This document shows, piece by piece, positions 31,986 to 40,241 of a stretch of 51,285 nucleotides of DNA. The stretch is from a virus: positions 1 to 51,285 of the IMG/VR virus record IMGVR_UViG_3300022841_000021. One strand, given 5' to 3'. A program made the position numbers and the translations under genes. Below the pieces are notes generated by a model. The model was not told the DNA's origin, did not search any database, and worked only from the letters and a program-made list of their open reading frames with translations. Positions within the stretch are counted from its first letter, which is position 1. The number at the start of each line of letters is the position of its first letter.

Positions 31986-32983
31986 TGTTCAACTTAAACG
32001 AAACACCACAAGAACCAAAAGAGCAAATAGATTACTCTAAATATATTGTTAATTCTGATAGTATAAACAGTAGCGTACAAGCGTTTTTTAATGGCGAAAT
32101 TAAGAAAGGTTATGGTATTGGAATACCTTGTTTTGATGAGTATTTTGTATGTAAAGAAAATGAATTATACGCACTAACAGGAAAGAAAGGAGAGGGTAAA
32201 ACCACAATTAATCAAGCGATACAAATAATGCAATCTATTGTAAATGGTTTAGTGTGGGTTTGTGCTTACCAAGAAAACAAAGACTACTCCCAAAAGATAA
32301 ATTATTTAGACTATTTACTTGGAGAAAGTGCAAACAATGTAAGGTTGAAAAACCCTGAATTATACAACAAAGCAAGTCTTTGGATTGACAAACATTTTAT
32401 CTTTTTAAAGTTAGAAGATATAAGCACCGCTTTAGAGGTAACAAAGCATTTAATAGATTCAGGTGTAGAAGTTCACGCTTTAGTATTAGACCCTATCAAC
32501 TCTTTTATAAGTGGATTTAACACAACAGGCAACGGTTACTCTGACGGAGTAGAAACCGCAAGAAAGGTGCAAAGGTTTGTAGAAGATTACTGTACGGTTT
32601 ACGTTTCTCAGCACCCTAATATGAGAGCGCAAAGAGAAGATAAACCTGTAACTTCTTACGATGCAGAGGGTGGATGGTGGAATAATAAAGCAGATACAAC
32701 GTGGGTTATTAATAGAGAAAAAGGAACGTCTTTAAATAATATAGGAATAGAGAATGTAAGAAATAAACATACAGGAGGGAATAGAACAGACCCAGAAAAC
32801 CCTTTAATTATTGATTGGGATTTTTGTATTATAAATATAATAAAAGGCGGTGAAAAATATCAAAATGTAATACAATATTTAGTACGAAAACACAACCCTT
32901 TAAACTTTGACCACGAATATTTAGAAGAAACAAAAGAGATAATAACAGTAGAGCCAGCGGAAGCGTTTGACGTACCATTTTAA
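31985..32983 (+). CDS. Replicative helicase-like RecA-fold ATPase
   Basis: 332 residues. Walker A GKKGEGKTT at 66-74, Walker B with D169 (VHALVLDP) and a sensor segment VYVSQHPNM near 210. DnaB/T7-gp4-like RecA fold but shorter than full DnaB, with no N-terminal helical bundle. Probably the phage replicative helicase. It precedes DUF3310-like and regulatory genes. Confidence 0.83.
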   Translation: MFNLNETPQEPKEQIDYSKYIVNSDSINSSVQAFFNGEIKKGYGIGIPCFDEYFVCKENELYALTGKKGEGKTTINQAIQIMQSIVNGLVWVCAYQENKDYSQKINYLDYLLGESANNVRLKNPELYNKASLWIDKHFIFLKLEDISTALEVTKHLIDSGVEVHALVLDPINSFISGFNTTGNGYSDGVETARKVQRFVEDYCTVYVSQHPNMRAQREDKPVTSYDAEGGWWNNKADTTWVINREKGTSLNNIGIENVRNKHTGGNRTDPENPLIIDWDFCIINIIKGGEKYQNVIQYLVRKHNPLNFDHEYLEETKEIITVEPAEAFDVPF

Positions 32984-32993
32984 AAAGTAAGAT

Positions 32994-33380
32994 ATGAACA
33001 CACAAGAAAAATATAACGAGTTAATGGAAGCAGCAGAAGAAAGAATGAACATTATAGGACAAAATGGAAACGATGGTTTGGTATACGAAGAGCCAAGCCA
33101 ATACCAAAAAGACCTACAGAAATACTATTCTAAAATAGGCTTAGACGTTGTTAGCGATGTTGCATTCCCAAAAGAAGAAAACAAATACAAGGTGAAGTGC
33201 AAAGGTGTAGAGATTGACGTGTACGATGTTCTATGGGCGTTTGATGTTATAAACCCAGCAATTCAACACGCAATAAAGAAATTATTAAAAGGTGGCGAAA
33301 GAGGATATAAAGACGAATCACAAGATTACAAGGAAGCCGTGCAAAGTATTAACAGAGCAATAGAACTTATAAAAGAATGA
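32994..33380 (+). CDS. DUF3310-like protein, copy B
   Basis: 128 residues, homologous in its last 70 residues to the product at 1154-1492 (YKVKCKGVEIDVYDVL...). The 42 bases 33251-33292 are identical to 1366-1407. An N-terminal part differs and is longer than copy A. Function not established. Confidence 0.65.
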   Translation: MNTQEKYNELMEAAEERMNIIGQNGNDGLVYEEPSQYQKDLQKYYSKIGLDVVSDVAFPKEENKYKVKCKGVEIDVYDVLWAFDVINPAIQHAIKKLLKGGERGYKDESQDYKEAVQSINRAIELIKE

Positions 33381-33580
33381 GATTCACAATAAATAAACTA
33401 TTCACAGAATTGTTTTTGAGTTACAGAACCACACAGACAGAGTTCGGACACCTTACAGACACAAATAAAAACACGGTACACGATTGGATCAAAGAAAAGA
33501 ACCAAATAAAATTTAGCAAACTAGAAGAAATCTGCAAAGAGTTAGGTTTAAAAGTTGAAATAAAAATATCAAAAATATAA
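33377..33580 (+). CDS. Small HTH regulator
   Basis: 67 residues with an HTH-like segment (TQTEFGHLTDTNKNTVHDWIKEKNQ, about 19-43) and a C-terminal strand. It overlaps the previous gene by four bases. Possibly controls late genes. Confidence 0.55.
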   Translation: MRFTINKLFTELFLSYRTTQTEFGHLTDTNKNTVHDWIKEKNQIKFSKLEEICKELGLKVEIKISKI

Positions 33581-33581
33581 A

Positions 33582-33845
33582 ATGAGCGAACACCAACAAC
33601 AATTACAAAGGTGCTTTATATTAATAGACCTTTTAATACAAGAAATAGACACGGTAACAGAGAAGCCTTTGCCTATGACAGTAACGCTAAGAGAACGCTT
33701 AGAACTATCGCAAGAAACGCTTATAGAGCTATTCGAAGACGTGTACGCAAAAAGCAATATAAAACGCACTTCGTTCTTTCAAACGGTACAAGAAAAAGTA
33801 AACTACATAATTAACATTCAAGAAAAAAAATTATTTAAGATATGA
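33582..33845 (+). CDS. Hypothetical helical protein
   Basis: 87 residues, predicted two to three helices. It overlaps the DnaA-like gene by four bases. Function unknown. Confidence 0.5.
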   Translation: MSEHQQQLQRCFILIDLLIQEIDTVTEKPLPMTVTLRERLELSQETLIELFEDVYAKSNIKRTSFFQTVQEKVNYIINIQEKKLFKI

Positions 33846-34330
33846 TTAGCAGAAAAGAAATTATAGAGGTTTTAAAAAAGGATATTAGCAAAGCGTTTGG
33901 AGTAGACTTTAACGAAACAACAAACAAAAGCAGAAAAAGAGAATTTGTAGATGCTCGGTTAGTATTCGCACAAGTGTGTAGATATCATTTAAAGATGAAA
34001 TACAGACAGATTGGCGAATTGATAAACAAAGACCACGCTACAATAATACACTATCTAAATAGCTACGATGGGCATTACAAATATGATTCTGTTTTTAAAG
34101 AGAACGTAGATAAATTAGTTATAGACGACTATTTAATAACGGATGACTTACTAATAAACCACGAGTTAAAAAGACTAGAGTTAAAAGTGCATAATCTAAA
34201 AATGCGTTTAAGCGATACAAAAGAAGTAGAAAAGTACAAGGCGAAGCAATTAATAAACAACGTTTTAAACTCATACAATATTTTAGGGCTTAGCAATCTG
34301 CAAAATAATTTAATTATAATGCCTAGTTAA
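33842..34330 (+). CDS. DnaA domain IV-like protein
   Basis: 162 residues. Residues 30-75 carry the DnaA domain IV signature: YRQIGELINKDHATIIHYL, with DHATIIH at 64-70. The AAA+ domain of DnaA is absent. Stand-alone domain IV proteins occur in phages as DNA binders, perhaps recruiting replication proteins or competing with host DnaA. The remaining 90 residues are charged and helical. Lies just before the hairpin region and terminase. Confidence 0.75.
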   Translation: MISRKEIIEVLKKDISKAFGVDFNETTNKSRKREFVDARLVFAQVCRYHLKMKYRQIGELINKDHATIIHYLNSYDGHYKYDSVFKENVDKLVIDDYLITDDLLINHELKRLELKVHNLKMRLSDTKEVEKYKAKQLINNVLNSYNILGLSNLQNNLIIMPS

Positions 34331-34338
34331 ATAAACAT

Positions 34339-34430
34339 AACTTCTTAGTATCACAAAGGGCGCAATAAGAAACCAAGCTACTTAATTAGGGTGTAGAATG
34401 GTGGGTGTTACCGATGTATACTAAGAAGTT
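34339..34430. ncRNA. Hairpin element upstream of the terminase genes
   Basis: AACTTCTTAGTAT (34339-34351) pairs perfectly over 13 bp with 34418-34430, enclosing 66 bases. Inside, ACCA (34372-34375) pairs with TGGT (34399-34402) and CTAC (34378-34381) with GTAG (34393-34396), separated by AG opposite AA. The AAGTT end is followed by TTTCATTT, which is not a good terminator. It could be an RNA, or DNA acting as origin or packaging site next to terS. Orientation unknown. Confidence 0.5.
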
Positions 34431-34501
34431 TTCATTTATTTACAAACAAAACAGTACTTTACAATACAAATAGATTACCTTTATATCGTAAAACACCCCT
34501 T

Positions 34502-34666
34502 ATGTTCATATATCGAATAAAGAGAAACGGAGTTCACCACGATTATTCTATAGAGTATAGTTGTAAGGCTTTGGCTCTAAAATGGTATAAAGAGCAAGGT
34601 AAGGAGTTAGCAAAGTTAAGTAATAGAGATTTAATACTTTTTAATAACAGTTTAAGAGATAGATAA
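34502..34666 (+). CDS. Hypothetical small protein
   Basis: 54 residues, starts with MFIYRIKRNGVHHDYS and is basic and helical afterwards. The stop overlaps the next ATG. First gene of the late operon of element B. Confidence 0.5.
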   Translation: MFIYRIKRNGVHHDYSIEYSCKALALKWYKEQGKELAKLSNRDLILFNNSLRDR

Positions 34667-35094
34667 TGGCACACCCTACAAGAATTTTCCACAAGCCTGA
34701 AGAGATAGAAAAAGCCTTTAACGAATATAAAGAAGATATAAAGGAACAGTCTAAAGAATGGTTAAAAATTCAGTATGTAGGTAAAGATGGTGAGAGAAAA
34801 GCTGATGGGCAAAAAGTACCCTTAACAATGGAAGGATTCGAGCGTTTTTGTTATGATAGATACGGAGTTGTAGAGCAATATTTTAAAAATCAAGACGGTT
34901 ATTATGATGTCTTCATTCCTATCTGTTCGCGTGTAAGAAAAGAAATAAGAGAAAACCAAATAACAGGCGGTCTTTTAGGTTTCTATAACCCTAGTATTAC
35001 ACAACGTTTAAATAGTTTAGTAGATAAGACGTCTACGGAGTTAAGTGGTGGTTTGAATATTCCAGATATTCCTGATATTAGTGAAAGAAAATAA
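34666..35094 (+). CDS. terS: Terminase small subunit
   Basis: 142 residues. Resembles the gp3-like terminase small subunits of Bacteroidota phages: a helical N-terminus, the segment GQKVPLTMEGFERFC, then FIPICSRVRKEIRENQITGG and GFYNPSITQRLNSL. It recognises the packaging site and loads the large subunit. It directly precedes TerL, whose start lies inside this gene. Confidence 0.83.
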   Translation: MAHPTRIFHKPEEIEKAFNEYKEDIKEQSKEWLKIQYVGKDGERKADGQKVPLTMEGFERFCYDRYGVVEQYFKNQDGYYDVFIPICSRVRKEIRENQITGGLLGFYNPSITQRLNSLVDKTSTELSGGLNIPDIPDISERK

Positions 35095-36295
35095 ATATCT
35101 ATATACGAGAGCTTACTTTAAGATTTTAGACCTTATAAAATCGAACCCTGACGAGAACGTATTTGTTATTCGTGGCGGTCAAGGTGCTTCTAAAACGGTT
35201 AGTATAATACAACTTTTAATACAATCTTTATGCTCAAAAACCCAAGAAGCTACTATTCTTTCTTCTGAACTCTCTAAAATGAAGAGAACGGTTATAAGAG
35301 ATTACAAAAAGATATGTAAAGACTGGGGTGTATTAGATAACGAATACGATTTTAATAAGTCAGAAAGCAAACACGAATACTTTAACGGTTCTTATTTAGA
35401 TTTCTTAGGTGCAGATGTAAACGATGTAGGTAAGGGTTTTAGACGTGATATTCTCTATATCAATGAAGCGGATAAAATGGATGTAGATACTGCGGTTCAG
35501 TTTATATCTAGGGCTGGTCTAACATTAATAGATTACAACCCCGATGCTCTTTTTTGGGGTGACGACTACATAAACGAAAACAACTTTATAACATTAACAT
35601 TTGAAGATAATGAATACTTAGCAAGTAGCGAAGTTAAAAGTATTTTAGACTACAAGCAAAAAGGCTTTTTCGATACTCTTTTACCTACTGAAAGTTTATT
35701 CTCTGATGGTAACGTTAAGAATAAATATTGGTCTAACAAATGGCGTGTTTATGGCTTGGGGTTAGTTGGTAATTTAGACGGTGTAGTGTTTGATAATTGG
35801 AGTATTATTAGTAGCGTTCCTGACGGTGCAAGATTGGTAGGTATTGGTTTGGATTTCGGTTATACAAATGACCCAACGGCTGCAGTTGAAGTATATCAAT
35901 ACGAAGGTAAGAGGGTTTTAAATGAAATAGTATACAGAACAGGAATGCTTAACCACGACATAGCTAAGGTATTACCTATGAATACTTTTGTTTATGCGGA
36001 TAGTGCAGAGCCTAAGTCTATTGAAGAGATAAGAAGGACTGGGGTTAATATTATGCCTGTTACTAAAGGTGCGGATTCTATTATTTTTGGTATTCAAACG
36101 ATGCAAACACAAGAGTATTTAATAACATCTAAGTCTAAGAATGTTTTAAATGAGTTTCAAAAATACATTTGGCAGAAGGATAGGAGAGGAGACACACAGA
36201 ATAAACCCATTGATAAATACAACCACGCAATAGATGCAATAAGGTATCACGAAATGATGGACATAGGCGTTAACAACAAAGTATTCTTTTTTTAA
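35081..36295 (+). CDS. terL: Terminase large subunit
   Basis: 404 residues with GTG start inside the terS gene. Walker A GGQGASKT at 32-39, Walker B LYINEAD at 125-131, and nuclease-domain acids D258 (GLDFGYTND), D307 (VYADSAEP) and the DKYNHAIDAIRY region (D378 and D385). ATP-driven packaging motor with headful or site-specific cutting; the class cannot be settled from sequence alone. Confidence 0.93.
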   Translation: MKENKYLYTRAYFKILDLIKSNPDENVFVIRGGQGASKTVSIIQLLIQSLCSKTQEATILSSELSKMKRTVIRDYKKICKDWGVLDNEYDFNKSESKHEYFNGSYLDFLGADVNDVGKGFRRDILYINEADKMDVDTAVQFISRAGLTLIDYNPDALFWGDDYINENNFITLTFEDNEYLASSEVKSILDYKQKGFFDTLLPTESLFSDGNVKNKYWSNKWRVYGLGLVGNLDGVVFDNWSIISSVPDGARLVGIGLDFGYTNDPTAAVEVYQYEGKRVLNEIVYRTGMLNHDIAKVLPMNTFVYADSAEPKSIEEIRRTGVNIMPVTKGADSIIFGIQTMQTQEYLITSKSKNVLNEFQKYIWQKDRRGDTQNKPIDKYNHAIDAIRYHEMMDIGVNNKVFFF

Positions 36296-36319
36296 ATTAA
36301 CATTATAGATTTTAATGAT

Positions 36320-36327
36320 TATTTTTG
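36320..36327 (+). promoter_or_regulatory. Promoter upstream of portal
   Basis: TATTTTTG lies 26 bases before the portal ATG. A half-site GTATAAATTATA follows (36333-36344), similar to part of the repeats in the promoters at 39496 and 44247. Confidence 0.5.
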
Positions 36328-36353
36328 TTTACAGTATAAATTATAACTATTAG

Positions 36354-37733
36354 ATGGGATTATTTTCAGATATATTTAAGCGAGGTAACACGACAAACAA
36401 GTATAATCAATCATTCTTTAAATGGATGGGTGGTAATGGTAGTGCCTACGATACTAATGCGGTATCTTACATAGAGAAAGGGTATAATATAAACCCTATT
36501 GTTTATAGTGTTATTGCACAAATGGCTACAAAGACTTCTTCTGTGCCTTACACTATTAAAAAGATAGAATCTAAAGAGCAAAAGAGAAAGGCGGACAGAC
36601 TTGTTAAGGCTACAGGTTACGACCTAACACCACAACAACAAGCAAAGCAATTATTAATAGAAACTAAAGCATATTCAGACGAAGAGTTAGATATGCCAAT
36701 CGTTAAGCCAAACCCTTTGCAAACGTGGAGCGAATGGTTAGAGTTATACAAAACATTAATTAGATTAACTGGTAACGTTTATATCTACAAATTAAGTGTA
36801 ACAGAGGGCGCAAACGCTGGTAAAATACTAGGTGTTTACTTGCTACCTTCTCATTTAATGAATATTGTACTAAAACAAAACGCTGATTTAATGAGTTTAG
36901 AAAGCCCTATTAGCGGTTATAAACTAATTAGCGGAGAAACGGATGTAACATTCACAGAAGATGAAGTAACGCATATAAAGTATGCTAATCCAAACTATGA
37001 TACTGACGGCTCACACTTATACGGTTTAAGCCCATTAAGAGCAATCTTAAAGAACATTGAAAGCTCTAACACCGCTTTAGACCTAAACATTAAAACAATG
37101 AATAACGGTGGCGCTTTTGGTTTTATACATTCTAAAGGGCAAACACCGTTAACATCTGACCAAGCGAAAGGAATTAAGGAGCGTATTAAAGATTCTTTTA
37201 ACGATAAAGATAAGTTAAGCCAAATAATGGGCGTATCGGCTGAAATTGGTTTCACTAGAATAGGTATGACTACAGACGAATTAAAGTTGTTTGATTACTT
37301 AAACTTTGACCAAAAGCAAATATGTAACGCGTTAGGTTGGTCTGATAAGCTACTAAATAATGATGCTGGTGCTAAATACGACAATGTAAACCAATTCCGT
37401 AAGCAAGTTGTAGTAGATAATATTATACCAGATTTAAACCTCTTAACAGAAGCTTTTGATACGGATATTTTACCACATTTTAAAGGCTATGAAGATACTT
37501 GTTTAAAGTTTGAGTATTCAGAACTGCCTGAAATGCAACAAGATTTAACCGAAATGATAAACTGGATAAAACCAGCTATAGAGATTGGTTTAATTAATAG
37601 AAACGAAGGTCGTAGTTTTATGAAGCTATCAGTTTCGGATAACGAGCAAATGAATGAAATTACCGTAAACACAGATATACTAACGTTAGAACAGGCTTTA
37701 GACGATTTTCCTAGTGTAGATGGCGGTTTATGA
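36354..37733 (+). CDS. Portal protein, element B
   Basis: 459 residues, HK97-type portal. The segments YNINPIVYSVIAQM, KPNPLQTWSEWLELYKTLIRLTGNVYIY and the late NALGWSDKLLNN region match phage_portal proteins. Overlaps the MuF gene by four bases. Unlike the element A portal, the sequences share no close identity. Confidence 0.9.
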   Translation: MGLFSDIFKRGNTTNKYNQSFFKWMGGNGSAYDTNAVSYIEKGYNINPIVYSVIAQMATKTSSVPYTIKKIESKEQKRKADRLVKATGYDLTPQQQAKQLLIETKAYSDEELDMPIVKPNPLQTWSEWLELYKTLIRLTGNVYIYKLSVTEGANAGKILGVYLLPSHLMNIVLKQNADLMSLESPISGYKLISGETDVTFTEDEVTHIKYANPNYDTDGSHLYGLSPLRAILKNIESSNTALDLNIKTMNNGGAFGFIHSKGQTPLTSDQAKGIKERIKDSFNDKDKLSQIMGVSAEIGFTRIGMTTDELKLFDYLNFDQKQICNALGWSDKLLNNDAGAKYDNVNQFRKQVVVDNIIPDLNLLTEAFDTDILPHFKGYEDTCLKFEYSELPEMQQDLTEMINWIKPAIEIGLINRNEGRSFMKLSVSDNEQMNEITVNTDILTLEQALDDFPSVDGGL

Positions 37734-39328
37734 TAAAACAATACAGAAAGCAATGGTTAAAGTGGCACGGCTCTTATGAGAATAAAGTAAGGGTTATATT
37801 TCAGCGAACTTTTAAAGAGATTGCCAACGATATACCATTTGACAAAATGAGTGTAAACACTTATAAAGCCTACTTAGAAACTCATATTTCTAAAGAAAAG
37901 ATACTAAAATCTTACGTTAAAGTGTATGAGGAAGTCGGTACTGTTCACGGTAAAAGAATAGGTAAGCAAATAAACAAACAAATAAACCAAAAGAATTTTA
38001 CGATTGATGGCTTTTTAAGCGAGTTTCAAAAGACTTTAATGCAATGGCTTGTTAAGAATGGTGGGCGTAGAATCGTAAGCGTTAGGCGTAGTTATGCAGA
38101 GTATTTAACGCAGATAATAACCAAAGGAATAGAAGACGGTAAGTCTATGGCTTTAATAGCTTCTGATATGCAGAAAACTATTAAGAGCAGAAACTTTTAC
38201 AGATGGCAATCGTTAAGGATAGCACGTACCGAAACTACTGCGGCATCAAATTACGCTGCTACTGTATCTTCGTCAGTTAGTGGTGTTCTTATGGATAAGG
38301 TGTGGATTAGTGCGTTAGATAAGCGTACAAGAAGAGCGCCTAAAAGCAGTTACGACCATTACGCAATGAACCGAGTTAGAGTTCCTTTAGATAAACCTTT
38401 TAACGTAAGCGGTGAGAATTTAATGTTTGCGGGTGCGCCTTTAACGGTTGAAGGTAACAGAACGTCAGGCGGTAATGTTATAAATTGTCGTTGTTCCATT
38501 GCACAAGTTGTAAGGAGAGATAGCGATGGTAATATTATGCTTTCAGGTGCTAATAAACCTGTTTCGAGTGGGTTTGTTAAGCCTATTGTACGTACTGTTA
38601 AACCTAATTTAGGTACTGTTAATCCTAATGTATTTAGAGCAGCTAAAACATTAAAAGAAGCAGAAGATAGAATGTTATCTACTGGTAGTGTAAAAAATGT
38701 AAATTTAAAAGGACTTAAAAAAGAAGAGTATAACGAGGTTTTAAGAATATTTGAGAAAGAAAATAAGTTTTCTAAAATGAATTTAGATTCAATAGTAACG
38801 TATAGAAATGCACGAGATGGTGCTAACGCATTATACTCTCCGTCTAATAATAAAATTGCTTTAAATATTTCTAATTTAAGAAAAAGGGTTAAAAATGATA
38901 TCGTATCTTATGAAAATCAACTATTAAAGTATGATAAAATGCTTACAGATTACAAAGATAATTATGTCGGAAACGTAAGATATAACCAAAGACAAGTAAT
39001 TACTAGAATGAACTCGTTAAAAAGGCGTATTAATGTAATAGATAGAAAAATTAAAGACGGAGAAAAGGCAAGATATTGGAGTATTTCAAGTTCTTTTGAA
39101 AATCAAATAGATGCTTTAGGTTCTACTTTTACTCACGAAATAGGGCATTACAGACACTTTAAACAATTAGGTGAAACTAGGTTTTTAGGATATAGCAAAC
39201 TTAGAAGTGTTTCTGAATATGGTAGAACGAATGATAAAGAGTATTTAGCGGAATGGTACACGCATTATAGATATTTTGGAGAACAGGGAGTGCCAGAAGT
39301 ATTATTAAAATTATTTAAATCACTATAA
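37730..39328 (+). CDS. MuF-type head protein with C-terminal zincin-like domain
   Basis: 532 residues. Residues about 95-258 match the SPP1 gp7/MuF family: SLRIARTETTAAS near 161-173 and NCRCSIAQV at 252-260. After a linker with Pro-rich VKPN repeats (280-300), a distinct C-terminal domain (about 305-532) contains HEIGH (469-473) and a downstream acidic helix EYLAEWY (504-510), a zincin metallopeptidase pattern. MuF proteins fused to toxin-like domains are known in temperate phages; the C-terminal domain could be released into the cell with the DNA. Confidence 0.82.
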   Translation: MIKQYRKQWLKWHGSYENKVRVIFQRTFKEIANDIPFDKMSVNTYKAYLETHISKEKILKSYVKVYEEVGTVHGKRIGKQINKQINQKNFTIDGFLSEFQKTLMQWLVKNGGRRIVSVRRSYAEYLTQIITKGIEDGKSMALIASDMQKTIKSRNFYRWQSLRIARTETTAASNYAATVSSSVSGVLMDKVWISALDKRTRRAPKSSYDHYAMNRVRVPLDKPFNVSGENLMFAGAPLTVEGNRTSGGNVINCRCSIAQVVRRDSDGNIMLSGANKPVSSGFVKPIVRTVKPNLGTVNPNVFRAAKTLKEAEDRMLSTGSVKNVNLKGLKKEEYNEVLRIFEKENKFSKMNLDSIVTYRNARDGANALYSPSNNKIALNISNLRKRVKNDIVSYENQLLKYDKMLTDYKDNYVGNVRYNQRQVITRMNSLKRRINVIDRKIKDGEKARYWSISSSFENQIDALGSTFTHEIGHYRHFKQLGETRFLGYSKLRSVSEYGRTNDKEYLAEWYTHYRYFGEQGVPEVLLKLFKSL

Positions 39329-39329
39329 A

Positions 39330-39485
39330 ATGTTAAACAATAGATGTATTAGTTGTAGTAATTATTTAGGTGACTTGTCTTGTATGGCTTTTGATAAAAT
39401 ACCTAATGCAATATTGCAAGGAGAAAACAATCACACAGAACCATTAAAAAACCAAGATAATGATATTGTATTCGAATCAATATAA
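39330..39485 (+). CDS. Small Cys-rich protein beside MuF
   Basis: 51 residues with CISC near 6-9 and a further C18 (DLSCMAF), then KIPNAILQGENNHTEPL and NDIVFESI. I recognise the general pattern as a family of short proteins often beside phage structural or toxin genes. It starts two bases after the MuF stop. Zinc binding or an immunity role is possible but unproven. Confidence 0.55.
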   Translation: MLNNRCISCSNYLGDLSCMAFDKIPNAILQGENNHTEPLKNQDNDIVFESI

Positions 39486-39495
39486 ATAACATTTG

Positions 39496-39559
39496 TATCG
39501 TAAAAGGTATAAATATTATTTATTAATATCGCATTTGCTATAAATTCTATTTATATTTG
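39496..39559 (+). promoter_or_regulatory. Double-repeat late promoter, element B (copy 1)
   Basis: Two repeats, TATCGTAAAAGGTATAAAT (39496-39514) and TATCGCATTTGCTATAAAT (39527-39545), start 31 bp apart, followed by TATATTTG at 39552-39559. The same arrangement recurs at 44247-44310. The box ends eight bases before the protease ATG, giving a very short leader. Confidence 0.72.
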
Positions 39560-39566
39560 TGTAATT

Positions 39567-40238
39567 ATGAGCAAACAAATGAATTTTAAGCAAATAAGTT
39601 TCGACCTAAAGGACTTAGACGAAACAAAAGGAGTTATTAAAGCGTATGCAAATGCCTATAATAATGAAGATTCCGACAAAGATATTTCTGCAATGGGTTC
39701 TTTTACTAAGACAGTAAAGGAAAACTACAAGCGTATTAGGGTGTTAAAAGACCACAACCCTAAAGATATGATAGGCGTTCCCTTGAATATAGATACCGAA
39801 GATTCTTACGGGCTACTTACAACTACTCAATTCAATATGAATAAAGAGATGGGTAGGGATATGTTTACAGACGTTAAATTAATGCACGAAAACGGCTTAA
39901 ATGCTGAATTGTCTATTGGTTATAACGTAATACAAAGAGATGTAAAGAATAAATCTATTATTACAGAATATAAGTTAATGGAGTATTCTTTTTTATCTAG
40001 TTGGGCAGCTAATGAGTTAAGCACCGTGCAAGATATAAAGAGTATTAAAAGTACTTACGGAATACTAGAACTAATAGAGAAGTCTTATGACTTGGACTAT
40101 TCAGATACAAGATTAAAACAGATTGAAGCATTACTAAAATCACTTACTAGTACAGAGCCGTTGATTATTGACACTCCTAACGTTGAGCCGATGAATGCAA
40201 AGTTAATAAGTGAATTTATACAAACATTAAAACATTAA
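39567..40238 (+). CDS. Prohead protease, element B
   Basis: 223 residues, HK97-type. Likely catalytic H63 (LKDHNP) and S116 (LNAELSIGY). The SDKDISAMGSF segment is typical. It precedes the capsid gene by three bases and lacks the long N-terminal extension of the element A protease. Confidence 0.88.
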   Translation: MSKQMNFKQISFDLKDLDETKGVIKAYANAYNNEDSDKDISAMGSFTKTVKENYKRIRVLKDHNPKDMIGVPLNIDTEDSYGLLTTTQFNMNKEMGRDMFTDVKLMHENGLNAELSIGYNVIQRDVKNKSIITEYKLMEYSFLSSWAANELSTVQDIKSIKSTYGILELIEKSYDLDYSDTRLKQIEALLKSLTSTEPLIIDTPNVEPMNAKLISEFIQTLKH

Positions 40239-40241
40239 ACA

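Noticed and set aside
33611-33814. Second reading frame over the gene at 33582
   Set aside because: It is a basic, low-complexity shadow of the 87-residue gene, which overlaps the next start in the operon style of its neighbours.
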